The notes beneath the pieces were generated by a model. The model was given only the letters and a program-made list of their open reading frames with translations. It was not told the DNA's origin and made no database searches. Positions 12,831-25,500 of a stretch of 64,000 nt of DNA are shown here, in pieces (within the stretch, counting starts at the first letter, position 1; each line of letters opens with the position of its first letter). The stretch covers positions 11,224,501 through 11,288,500 of the forward strand of contig NC_088309.1 in NCBI RefSeq assembly GCF_910592395.1, given 5' to 3'. This DNA comes from Lineus longissimus (lineage: Eukaryota > Nemertea > Pilidiophora > Heteronemertea > Lineidae). The position numbers were made by a program, and so were the translations under genes.

Positions 12831-13500
12831 CATCACTTTGAGAAACAGGAGATTATTGTCCTGCTCCTGCTACACTGGGCACGCATGTTGTGAGAGAGGG
12901 AAACATTCGTATTGCAATATCAAGCTGTAGGTTGTATTCTCTCTGCTACGCAATTCACGGGTAGGGACAAAGGACTATTTCTCCTGCTAAATGTACACCC
13001 AGCCGAAATTCGTCGTGAAAGACAGAGGACTATACCTCCTGTTACACCAGGTACCGGTTGTGAAAGACATGGGACCAAGTTGTGAAAAGAGAAGCGATTA
13101 TTCCTTCCACAACCCTTGCTACACCGCCTAACGGTTTTTAAGTAAAGGGGACAGTTCATCTGTCCACGTACATCTGTTGCGCGCAGGTTGAGACTGACAG
13201 GGAGGGGATCCTCCTGCCACATCAGCCACAAGCTGTGAGAGACAGCCAGAAGTTGTCTACACCAGCTACTAGTGATCAAAGACTGGCTAACATTCCTCCT
13301 GCTACACCAAGCTGCAAGTTGCAAAAGACAGAGGACTATTCCTCTTGCTACACCTGCCACAAGTTGTGAATGCCAGGGGTCTGTTCCTCCTGCTACACCA
13401 ACCGCCAATGCGAAAGACACGGGAGCCAAGAAAGCAAGACTGAGTGGGCACCTATCAGGGACAGAATCGGTCGACCACCCGCTGATCAAATGTACTACCG
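12831..13500. repeat. Diverged ~50-bp tandem repeat (type C)
   Basis: Recurrent blocks such as AGTTGTGAAAGACAGAGGAC and TTCCTCCTGCTACACCA, with strong divergence between units. The same blocks occur in reverse orientation at 13740-14250. A 189-residue open frame on the - strand (13489-12920) is a repeat translation. Confidence 0.75.
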
Positions 13501-13740
13501 GTCCTCTGTGACTAGTTAGCCACTAGGGCTACTGCTGCTACCCCTCCCTCCCTCACTCAACTTATCAAGCATCAGTTGGCCTCTGATGGCAAGTGAGAGG
13601 AGTGAGGGAGGTGCAGCTTCATCCCCTTGTGGACGACCGGTAACAGAAGACCATAATATAAGCACCTATCAGCAGATGGTCCGCCTTTATTGCCCCTTAT
13701 TAGCTTCAAGTGGGGATTCATTCTTGTTTTCTTGGCACAT
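13501..13740. repeat. Turning point of the inverted minisatellite structure
   Basis: CCCCTCCCTCCCTCACTC near 13544 is matched by GAGTGAGGGAGGTGCAGC near 13600. The surrounding blocks (13441-13580) are related in inverted orientation to 13585-13690 and again to 14040-14170. This looks like the centre of an imperfect fold-back, with one arm duplicated. Confidence 0.65.
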
Positions 13741-14270
13741 CCCCGGTCTTTCACCATTGAAAATGATCTTCTGTCTTTCGCAACTTGCAGTAGCCGGGTG
13801 GCATACGTAGCAGGAGAAATGTTCAACAGTCTTTCACGGCTTGTGGCCGCTGTAGCAGTAGGGATGGTCTGACACAACCTATGGCTAGTGAAGCAGGTGA
13901 GGAGGAGCGGGTGGTGTAACAGGAGGAAAATTACCCTGTCTTTCACAGCAGAGGAATATTCCCCTATCTTTCATGACTTCGTCCCCTGTCTCTCCCAACC
14001 TGTGAATGGTGTATCATGAGGTATAGTTTTAGCAGACAGCGGGCGTCTGTGGGCCGCTGATGGTAAACGAGTGGGAGTGATGGGAGGGGCAGCTGCAGCC
14101 CCCTCTGGACCACTGGCGATGGAGGACCATTAGCACCGTTGATGAGCTGGTGGTCAGCCGATTCTCGCTTCCAGGGTTCACCTGTGTTAACACACCTGCA
14201 CAATTTGGTGTCCGGCGTGCGGGACGCGTTACAGGAGGAATAGTCCCCCAAGGGGATCTCAAGGCTGGCT
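13741..14270. repeat. Inverted copy of the type-C repeat
   Basis: Blocks such as CTGTCTTTCACAGCAG and TAACAGGAGGAA are reverse complements of the type-C unit at 12831-13440. No gene recognised. Confidence 0.7.
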
Positions 14271-14745
14271 TTCGGTATGTATTAATTTATTAAGAGGCTG
14301 AAGATCCTTGTTGTATGATCTCCAGGCGATTGGATGAGGTAGACATATTTGGGGGAGACGGCACATCTTGTGTACTTAAGATCTCCAGGCGCATCTTGTG
14401 TACTATCTACAGGCGACTGGAGGATGGTAGAGATGTTTGAGGTTAAAGGCACATCGTGTGTAATGGATTTCAAGGCGTCTGGAGGACGGTAGAGATGTTT
14501 GAGGTGATGGCACATCAAGGGTAGTGGATCTCCAGGCGACTTGAGGACGGTAGGAGGCACAATCGTTGCTACAGGATCCCCGGGTAGGCGAGTGGAGGAC
14601 GGGAGCGATGTTTGGGGAAAATGGCACAACTTGTGTACTACAGATGATCGGGACTGGAAGACAGTAGACTCGCCGAAGAAATGTTTGCGGGTGATGGCAC
14701 ATCGTGTGTACTGGTTTTCCAGGTGACTGGCTGTCAGCAGAGGCG
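14271..14745. repeat. Inverted copy of the 61-bp type-B repeat, about seven units
   Basis: Blocks such as GGATCTCCAGGCGACT and GATGTTTGAGGT...GGCACATC are reverse complements of the 61-bp unit. This arm is much shorter (~0.5 kb) than the left arm (~3.5 kb). Confidence 0.85.
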
Positions 14746-14772
14746 TTTAGGGAATATATGAGAGTCACAATC

Positions 14773-15200
14773 TAAACCAGAACATACATACCTGGCGAAG
14801 GGGTCAAGGGATTCAGTGGGCTTTGTGCTCTCCTTTTCTACCTGTCAAATCCAGGGAAAGAATGTCTTGTCAAAATTTGGTTCTATGTACAGTTTGAGAC
14901 GATCTGGGAGACAATGTACATGGATTATCACCTCTCATGTCTGATAGCTAGAAGTCTCATTGTTCCCTGAAAGATCATCACAGTATAAAACCAGACGAGA
15001 TATACCCAGGGTAGGGGAAATTTAGTGGACCAGTACTCTTATATTCCTGACAAAACCAGGAGAGACTGTCTCGTCACAATCTGGCACAATGTGCTGGTTT
15101 AAACAATCTGAGAGATCATGGATGGATTATCAACTCCCATGTCCAATACCTGAATGACCAGCCTGTCCCAGCTTTCTCTCTGAACATCAATGGTACATGT
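14773..15200. repeat. Two diverged direct copies of a ~211-bp unit
   Basis: 14773-14983 and 14984-15200 share, in order, TAAA-CCAG, GATTCAGTGG/AATTTAGTGG, TGTCTTGTC/TGTCTCGTC, ATCTGGGAGA/ATCTGAGAGA, GGATTATCA and CTCATGTC/CCCATGTC. Old tandem duplication; function unknown. Confidence 0.6.
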
Positions 15201-16504
15201 AACATTCTTTTTATAGTATGTTGTCTTAGCAAAGATTGTGACTTTGCCCGACAGGACAAGTCTGTGGCAAATTTGAAGACCAGCCATCTCATGTCTAAAA
15301 CGTCTTTTATTGTGATGCTAATCAGCACAATCTGGCAAAGACATATAGACGGTTAGCAAATCATAGTCATGTTAATAAAGAGTAAATGCTTTTACTTAAT
15401 ACTTCATGCACATATACATTAGGCCAATCTGTGCAAAACTGAAGTAAGAGCATTTACTTTTTTATTCATATCGTCCATGGGTAAAAAACAGTCCTTTATC
15501 GGCTCAAGTGATGTGACAGAGCGTAAACAATAGTATAAATAAACCCTTGCCCTTCACCTGGTCACTCACAGTCGTTCTTCATCACAATCAGGCTTGGCAA
15601 AGCCTCGCACTCTTTCTTGTTTCGAACTGAAAACATAATAAAAATCTACAGCTCGTCGATTTTGCCACTTTTATTTTTTATTTTTTCACCTCTTTTACAT
15701 TTTGAGCCAAATGCAACAATATGCCACATGGCCAATAATAATATTAGCAATATATGTACACACTCTAGCGTCACCCACTTCCCTCATGAATTGACAGTAA
15801 AGTCCCATGAGCTAGACGCAAAATTCAATTTTATAGGGGAAGAACTGGCAATTGAGCCCAGGCACCAACCTGTTATACAAATTCATCAGTTACATGTAAA
15901 TCTCTCTTGTTTACCGTATAGAGAACAAACCCACACTTCTAGGCCCAAATAGGCTGAATGAAAGGGCTTGCATTTCTCGGATTATTCCTTAAAGCTGTCT
16001 TGAGCTAATACATGCAAGGTTGCGTATCCATGGATTGTTGGCTTGTGCAGTTTTTTCCTTGTTCTGTGTTTGCTTGTGACCATATGACGCACCACACACA
16101 GAAATTTGAAAATTAACTGTTAGATGTTCCAATTGGTCGTACCAAGGAGCCCGCTATGGATGGACACAATAGAAACAATGTAATAAGGAAACAGCCTGTG
16201 GATATTAAGCAGCCATCGATGTAGATTTCAATTTCATAAAGAATTGGCAAGCCATCAACCATTGTTGAGCACAGCACCACAATTGCCAACAATGTCAAGA
16301 TTCCGATTTCGACTGTTTCGAGAACGGATCCACATTTTAATCAAACCTGAGCTGAATGGGAATGCCTGCAATTCTCCACACATGTGTTCACATTCACAAG
16401 AGACAGTTCAATTCACAAGAGACAGTTCAATTCACAATCGAATCCATGATTCGAAACTGGCAGGACAGTGGCGTCCCAATACATGTCCTCATTAGCGCCG
16501 ATTC
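15201..16504. other. Intergenic DNA and probable SFSWAP 3' region
   Basis: SFSWAP ends at 16505 on the - strand, so its 3'UTR runs leftward here. A 111-codon open frame at 15617-15952 has no recognisable features. A 14-bp direct repeat, CAAGAGACAGTTCA, lies near 16398-16430. Confidence 0.45.
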
Positions 16505-19500
16505 TCATATATCGAATATAGCTTCTTCTTTAAGCACCTCCTTCTTAGCTTTAATCATAGCACGCATTTTCTGGATATCCTCCTGAAAAATACAAATATC
16601 ATATTTTGATAGGCTGAGGAATCATCTTTTCCAAGAATTATACAATACACAATGGCAATCTAAGAAGTTGTCAGAGACTTTAATGCAGCAATGGCTAAGA
16701 AATCGACAGGGCCCGGTTTGATGGATGGCATATTTGCACTTACCATAGACAATTTCGTATCCGAGACAGTTTTCTTCACGGGAACAGGAGCATCGATTTT
16801 AGGAGGAGGTTTTTCTAATTCCATTTCGTTCACACTAGAATGAAAAGGAGAACATCATAGACAAACCAAACTTCTGAAAAAGTGCTTCAGGAAACTTTTC
16901 TCTCAACAAGTCATACTCTCTTTGTCAATCTAGATATTGAGACCAAGAATATTGTAATGAACTCATCGCAAGTCGTCAAACAACAGGCCAACTCATAGTT
17001 TCTGTTTACAGGACATCAATGAAACGGCCAGGGGCCATTGTGCTCACCGTATACATCTTTTAGTAGGCAGGATCATGCTTAGTTTAGAGGTGAATATGGT
17101 GAACACAATCAGGCATGAAGACTTTTTTTAGATGTGTATTGATGTCAAGTAATAAGACAGGGCAGTATATATAAGTTTATGATCCAACCAATAATTGTCT
17201 ATGAGTATGACATCAACAAGATCAATATCGTGTGATTGCTAAGAGTCCCTGCAATAAAAAATTCATCGAAAAAAAGTCATTAATAAGCAAGATATTGCAT
17301 GTCCTACTTTTTCAGTTTTGACCCCCTGGTGGCCAAATCAAGAATCAGATGAGGCCAAAATTCGGTGTCAGAGATTATCTGATGTAGGGGGTTACATGTA
17401 CCAACTTTCAAGTTCATAGCTTCAGCAGTTAAGAAACGTGCCATAGTTACACTCTAATGGCCAATTTACGCCATTTGACCTCTGTGACCTAGAAAAGGAG
17501 GTCAAATCCAAAAATCGTAGGACATGTGGTGTATCCTTGCTAGAAGTCCCTGCCATAAAAATTTTATCGAAAACAATTCACTCAAATAAGCAAGATATTG
17601 CACTTCTTCCTTTTTCCATTATGGCCCCCTGGTGGCCGAATAAAGAATCAGATCAGGCCAAAATTCGGCATCAAAGGTTATCTGATGTAGGGGGTTATAT
17701 GCACCAAGTTTCAAGTTCATAGCTTTACTGGTTAAGAAACGTGCCATAGTTTACACTCCAACGGCCAATTTACCCCATATGACCTCTGTGACTTTGAAAA
17801 GTAGGTCAAATTGAAAACCCATAAGACATGTGATGTATTCTTCCTAAGAGTACCTACCATAAAAATTTTATCGAAAACAAGTCACTTATAAGCGATATAT
17901 CACACTTTTTAGATATCCACTTTTGGCCCCCTGGTGGCAAAGTTGAGAATCAGATCAAACTGAAATTCAGCACCAGAGGCTATGTGATATAGGGGGTTAT
18001 ATGTACCAAGTTTCAAGTTCATAGCTTTAGTGGTTAAGAAACGTGCTATAGTTTACACTCTAACGGCCAATTTACGCCATATGACCTCTGTGAACTTGAA
18101 AAGTAGGTCAAATTAAAAACCCGTATGATATAAGATGTATATTTGCTATGAGTACCTACAACACAAGTTTCATCGAAAACAAGTCACTAATAAGCGAGAT
18201 ATCACACTTTTTAGATATCGACATTTGGCCCCCTGGTGGCCAAGTTGAGAATCAGATCGGACCGAAATTTAGTGTCAGAGGTCACCTGACCTAGTGGGTG
18301 CTGTGTACAAAGTTTTAAGTTCATAGCCCTAGCGGTTAAGAAACGTGCCACTGTTTTTTAAATAGGATACGACGACGGACGACGGACGACGGACACTGCG
18401 GTATTACATAAGACTCCCCTACGGTGAGCCAAAAATCAAGAAAATGTAAGATACAAGTCAGAAAAGATACAAGTCAGAAAAGACAAAAGGGAAAAGATAA
18501 AAAATAATAAAATAAAAAAATATTTTTGGCCGTCCCTGACCGGGGTTTGAACTCACGACCTTTGGATTGCCACAACACGAAAAACACAAAACATGCAATT
18601 TCGGCCATATCTGTGTCTGCGTTGTGACCTCTGTGACCTCGACAAGTAGGTCAAATTAACAACCCATATGATATATGATGTATCCTTGCTAGGAGTACCT
18701 ACCACAAAAGTTTTATCGAAAACAAGTCATCAATAAGCGAGATATCACACTTTTTAGATATCCACATTCGACCCCCTGGTGGCCAAATTGAGAATCAGAT
18801 CGGACCGATATTCAGCACAAGAGGTTATCTGATATAGGGGGTTATATGTACCAAGTTTCAAGTTCATAGCTGTGGCGGTTGAGAAACGTGCCATAGTTAC
18901 ACTGAAACAGCCAATTTACGCCATTTGACCTCTGTGACCTTGAAAAGTAGGTCAAATTAAAAACCCGTATGATATATGATGTATCCTTGCTATGAGTACC
19001 TACCACAAAAATTTCATTCCAAACAAGTCATTAATAAGCGAGATATCACACTTTTTAGATATCTACATTCGGCCCCCTGGTGGCCAAATTAAGAATCAGA
19101 TCGGATCGAAATTTAGTGTCACAGGTCATCTGACCAAGGGAGTCCTGTGTACAAAGTTACAAGTTCATAGGCTTAGCGGTTAAGAAACGTGCCACTGTTT
19201 TTGAAACAGGATACGACGACGACGGACGACGACGGACGACGACGGACGACGGACACTGCGGTATTGTAAAGACTCCCCTACGGTGAGCCAAAAAGCTACA
19301 CCAGATTAAAATTTTTGTCATCAAAAACATTACTTTGACCCCCGTTTCAGATGATACCTAAACATGAATCCAGTAGCTCGATTCAGACACCTCTTTGACA
19401 ACCAATAGCACAAGTGCAGCACCCTCATGAGCTGAATCAACAACAATCGGATGCTGGATTGCCATTCAGAGAGGGTACAATGTACCAGTCCCAAAGTACC

Positions 19501-22500
19501 GTTAAACTGGACTCCCGATAGACAGAAATGCAATTCACGGCTAACCCAAATCCTGCTACTATACTGCTATCCTGAATCCCAACAGCGATTTCAGCCTCCC
19601 CAGTGTTCCCAAAAAGACATTCCCCTTAAATCAAAATAAAAGTTGCCTAATTTTACCTCTCATCATCTTTTTGTATGCTGTCATTTCTCTCCGGACTATA
19701 CAAACTACTGGCACTGGGAGACACTTTCACAGGTGGTGGGGAGGGCCAGGATGGCATACTTTGTACAGAAGTTGGCGAAGTCCTGGGAGGAGATGCCTCC
19801 GATGATGAGGACTCGGACATCAATGGTGACCTTGGTGGAGATGACCTTGGGGGAGTTGACCTCGGTGGTGACCTCAGAGGAGATAACCCTGGTGGTGATG
19901 ACCTTGGAGGAGTGGACCTTGAAGACGATGACGACGAAGATTCTGAAGACGACCTTGACCTTGATCGTATGGGCTTCGGCAAGGTATCAATACTATCATT
20001 TGGTGGAGGGGGCACTTCTTTTACACCATTATTACACACGGTTATTGTGGACCTGGAAAAAAAGATTGGCATTGCAATAAAAACTGGTGATTGCTATGTG
20101 TCGCTTTTCATTGACGACGGTCGGTGCCAAATCCTTCACAACCTATTATAGGTCTCCACAGACGCACCCATTAGGTATCAAGTGGCTGCCATCATTTCAC
20201 GCTCACAATCCCCAACACCGAGGGCCTGCTTGAACTTTCAAATTTATCAACAACACCGAGTTACAGTGAGAACTTACTCTAATTTCGGTCGCTTTGGTGA
20301 TGAGCTGGCGCGAGATGACATGGTTGTCTTCCTCTTCTCAGCTTTCGGTGATTTAGACCTCGAACGTCGAGATTTTGGTGACCTTGACCGATGTTTCTTA
20401 TCAGACTTGCGGCGTTTTGATTCCTTCGACTTTGGTGATCTTGAGCGCGATTTTTTCCGTGAGGATTTTTTGTCGGATTTCGACCTTGACTTTTCTTTCG
20501 AACGTGACCTAGATCTGTGTTTATGAGATTTCTCTTTTGATCGCGACCTTGACCTTTTGCGTGATGATTCTTTGGATCCAGAGTTCGTTTTTCTTGATTT
20601 TGACCGAGAGCGGGAACGTCTTCGCTTACTAGGTGATCGTGTTTTTCCAGATGACTTTTTGTCCCGAGGGGGTGACTTGGATTTTTTGTGTTTAGAGCGT
20701 TCCTTTGACCTTGACCTAGATCTCGACCTTGATATCCGTCTCGGTTTTTCCAGAATCTCTCTAGACTTTGATCGGTCCAGTGGCTTTGGTGAACGAGACC
20801 TAGACCTAAAAAAAAAACAAACGGAATTAGACATCTATTATCACAGTAGGGTGCCAACCCTCTAGGAGGGCTATCAGGAACTGTTCCATAAAGTTTCCTT
20901 TCCTCAGTATTTCTGACCAAAATATCAGTACTATTCAGCATTTTTGCATGTGATCCGTCTTAGCTTTTTCAGAGACCTGTCACCCTCTGGAGGAAACACT
21001 GATTAATATCAATCCATACAGCACCTCACTACCATGGTGTTTGTCCATATGCATTTTTTTATAGTATTCGTGAAGCCACCTGGGTAGTTTACTTATGACC
21101 CTCATCCACAGAAGGTTCTTTCCCACCTCCGAGTTGGCCCTCATCTTGTTTGCGAGTCTACAACTTACATGTACATTACAAGGGTAGATTATTTCAGGGT
21201 CAAAAGAGGTATCAGTCATACTTTACCTTCTGACAACAGCATATGAAGATGGTGGGGTTCGCGATTTCCGTCTCCTAGGTGATCGCGACCGATGTCGTTT
21301 TGATCGCGATTTCTTGGGCGACTTTTTCGATTTCTTTGATTCCTTGTGTTTTCTATGTCGTTTGTTTACGGGCGATGTTGATGGGGACCTTCTATGGGAC
21401 GTCGGGAATGAGAATGGGCTTTGTGATCCACTGTCTCGAAAAGCAGCAACAGGCGAAGATGCACCTACAAAAGGAAATAACAGTTAAACTAGGCCTGATG
21501 GTTATTGTTCATATTATGAATAAGCTTTGCACATCCTCTCCTGGTATTTCAACAGAACAATTGTTTCAGTTTTGGATTTATCGTCTGATATCAACAATGG
21601 TAGAGGTTATATCTGGCAGATATGGCAAACTATGAATTTTAGTCCCGAGCGCTGTATAGCTGCAGCTCGGACCTGTGATACTCCCAGAGAGTAGAGCTTG
21701 AATCACGAATGTACAGGTCAATAGCTGGAGGTAATAATGTGAAGCACTTTGAGTGACTGAAACAAGTTGGATTTAGCACTATATATATTATTTGTTTATT
21801 GTCACCTATTTATTTATACAAATAGCCAGCCTTAAGGCTATAAGTCTCATAATTATTATTATCTGATTTTACACTTTTAAAGCCCACTTTTTCCTGAAAG
21901 CTTTCAGTAGAGCTCAGATGAGCTGCTCAATCAGCACTGCAACCTGACCATACCGACCTGTATGGACTTTACACCTGGGCGGAGTAAGGCATGTGAGACA
22001 AAAAAACCTGCCTAGAGTCTCACATTGACAACAATGGGGATCAAACCAGGGACCCCAAGACTACTAGTCAGAAACCCGAGCTACTACACCTCTAAAGCTC
22101 CCCATTACTTCATCCAGACTGTCACTTACTTCATACAGGACCCAAGACCCCTCTACTCATCAACTCTTTGCGGTTGGATTCACTCCTTCAAAAGAGGAAT
22201 TTCAAAAATATTGGGTTGAAACCTAACAAATATATGCAGAGCTAATATTACGAAACCCAGCCAAGACCTACCAGTGGCAGCAAGGACTGCTGCAGCCTCC
22301 TTACTCTCATCAACTTTCACACCAGAACTCTTGAGCATGTTTATAAACATGGCTGCCTTCCTCTTGCGTGCAGCCTGCATCTGCTTCTCCTTGGAGGTCT
22401 GGGCGAGCTTGTCCCTCGCGGCCATTGCTAGCCGGTCCTTGATCTTGTGCTCAGCTGAAATATAAAATTATCAATTAGGAAATTGGTCTGCAAGCAGATA

Positions 22501-25500
22501 CGAATGTCTTATTTCTACTTATATTTTTGTTATTGCCATTCAAATTTGTGTCACTGTGGAGATCTGACGGAGTAGTTTAACAAATTTTAATTCTGCTATT
22601 GCCAAGAAACGTGTTCTAAATGCTGTTTAGCAAAAACAAACAATGAAAGACTCGACAATTTCAAGACAGGAGCAGCAAGGAGAACTGTCTTTTGTTAATA
22701 GTAACATGTTGTCTTCTTAGGGTGATTCAGGAATGCCCCAAAAGGGCACACTATGAGCCAGTAGCAAATAAAACTTCCCCACCCCACAAAGCCAGTTAGT
22801 AAGTCACAACAGACCAAGGCAGTTTCTAATATCTATAAAATATCCTCGAAGTGACAAACTGACCTTGTTTTCTGTCCAAGTCTTCAGCTGTTGATGTGAC
22901 CTTATCATCCTGCTTTATAGCTTCCTCAAGCTCCTCTCCGTCCAAATCTGGACAGATTGGCGTCACTGACTTCTCCCGGCAGAGCACTTCAGATCTTTCC
23001 AACCTTTCCCTGAATTCGTCACCTGAAAATGAAATGCCGGGATTTAGTTTTCAGTCTCAGGACAATTGATATCCGACACACTAAGGTGCCAGTCATTTCA
23101 AACAATTCAGTCGAAAGCTTCAAATGCGGTATCTGAAAGGCGTATTTGTATAGATACATGTAAGCAGACACAATAAGGAGATAGGGAGCTTTGATTGAAC
23201 AACTGAGCGCACATCTTTATTTAATACAAACCTAGAAATCTTGCATATTCTTGACGATGGTCAAAACCTGACCATTCACATTATAAAAGAACCTGATCAG
23301 GTCAAGTTTACAAGTTCTAGAACGAATTAACATCTTGTGGGATTTAAATTCATGCCCCATATCTCAATACACCACTAGGCTATTTGTTCCGGAACATTTG
23401 CAACTTTATGCTATCATCAAATACGCTATAAAAAACCCTGATCAGGTTGCGTTTTAGAGTTTATATCAAAAGACACCAACATTGGATGAGATTCAGATTC
23501 TTGCCCAAAATCTTATGCCGCTGGGCTAATTGTTCAGAATCATTTTGCACCTTCATGCCATCATCAAATAGAACTAAAAGCTGACAGCGGATTGAGATGC
23601 TAACTAGACTTACCCTCCTCATCTGAACTCTCATCCACAAATGCTGGTCGCTTCTCCTTTGTCACAGGCTCAGGTTCCTTGATCTTGGCTTTGATGGAAA
23701 AACTCACACTTACTGCAAAAAAATATGTTTCGAGTTAAAAATCCATCCTTAAAGTGCTCAGCATCCAACATTCTCCGGGGTGACGATAAACTAAAAGAGT
23801 AACCAAGGTGAAAAGACCAAAGTGAGTGTCTCACAAAGTGGATCAAATCACAGAAGGGACAAAGCCCTGGTGGCAGGCAATTTTACGTGGTTACATGTAT
23901 GTCAAGCCCTGCTTTAAACCCATGGAAATGAAACGTACACATAAATTGTGTACATCCATCAGAGAAAACAAATATTCACACTTTACTGAGGCAGACTGCA
24001 ATTTATATGCCAACTTACTTTTAGCACCACCCTCTGTTGAGCTCTGTGATTTATCATCTTCTAGTGCCACCTGGAGGCTAGAGTTTATAGGCCGCTCGGC
24101 AACTGTTGTGACCGGGGCGGCTGCTTTGGCCTCAGCTTCTGATTTCTCCTTCTCCTTTTCCTTCAGGAGCTTCTCACGGGCCATTTCCTGCAAACAAGAA
24201 CAAGCCTAAAGATGAGATACGCTTTTTTATTGATCGGCTCAAATTATTGTACACACAAACCTCCCTTAGCGGACACTTCTCTATCAAGGACAACCTCTCA
24301 ATTAAGGACACTAGGTTTGGTCCCAAATTGGTGGTTCCCATTCAATCTGACCTCTCTAATCAAGACACTTCTCTATTTTAGGACAACACTTGTCAGTTCC
24401 GAGGGTATTCTTAATAGAGGCCATACTTACTGTACATGATATTTGCATGCAAATATAGTTAGGAGCAGTTCATTTCATACTATGTAAGCACAAATCTTTT
24501 TCAATGCTCCCTCCCCTTGTATACACATGTGTACACGAGAGCCAAGACTCCCACCTGCCTATGTACACAAAAATTGAGAGTTGATACTGATGTATTTAGG
24601 ATCTTTTAGGATGTGTATATAAAATAATCACTTCAAAACAGTGATAGGCCTAGTTGTCCATGACACAAGTGCCTTTACAGTGGAACCTCTGTTAGCGGAC
24701 ACCTCTCTACTAAGGACAACCTCTCTATCAAGGACACTAGTTTTGGTCCCAAATTGGTTGTTTCCATTCAATTGACCTCTCTAATCAGGACACCTCTCTA
24801 TTAAGGACAGCACTTGTCAGTCCCGAGGGTGTCCTTAATAGAGAGGTTCTACTGTATTTCCAAATGCAACATCATCAACGACAACTCACCCTCTCAAATA
24901 TCGTCTTCTTGAATGTGTAGTAGGTGAAGAAAACGTGTCCTTCAGTTAGGAATTCGAATCGCATGTCGCGTTTGTTTCTGACGGTGCTCTCAAAGTCTGT
25001 CCCGTTACGTGCAACGTATTCGGCCATTTTGTCGATGATTGGCTGAAGATCGGGCGGAGGTGGGATGATATTTCCTGGTGGGACAAGGGCCGCCAATAAC
25101 CCACCATTCTGACTGAAAAAGAGAATTAAAATGAATTGACAATACAGTAGAACCTCTCTATCAAGGACACCCTTGGGACTGACATATGCTGTCCTTATTA
25201 GAGAGGTGTCCTGATTACAGAGGTGGACCAAAACTAGAGTCCTTGATAAAGAGGTTGTCCTCAATAGAGAGGTGTCCGCTAAGGTAGGTTCCACTGTATA
25301 TTGTATGCAGGGACAATGATGATCTGCACCTAAAATCTGTGCCGATCCCGATGCAGCCCTGTTTCCCGCGAGGACTGCACTTCTTAAGGATACATTTACC
25401 CCCTCCCCTAAAAGATTTTGCTATAACTCGAAACCAATGTCATATCCCCGAGATGAATCAAGTCATACGTACGCCATTTCATTTCTCAGTTCCTCTGGTA

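Noticed and set aside
8828-12841. Many 75-300 residue open frames on both strands, including a 19-residue periodic protein
   Set aside because: They follow the 57-bp and 61-bp minisatellites; the 61-bp unit changes frame at every copy and no start, splice or family signal is present.
12920-13489. 189-residue - strand open frame
   Set aside because: It is a translation of the diverged type-C tandem repeat, with internal periodicity and no family resemblance.
8975-14745. CRISPR-like regular repeats
   Set aside because: Units are head-to-tail minisatellites without unique spacers, in a eukaryotic intron-bearing genome.
15617-15952. 111-residue open frame as a gene
   Set aside because: No domain, no splice support and AT-driven composition; not distinguishable from chance.
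20274-20276. TAA as the end of the SFSWAP protein
   Set aside because: The stop overlaps a strong donor (A|GTAAGT); splicing to 20052 keeps phase and continues the Ser/Arg-rich region to conserved terminal exons.
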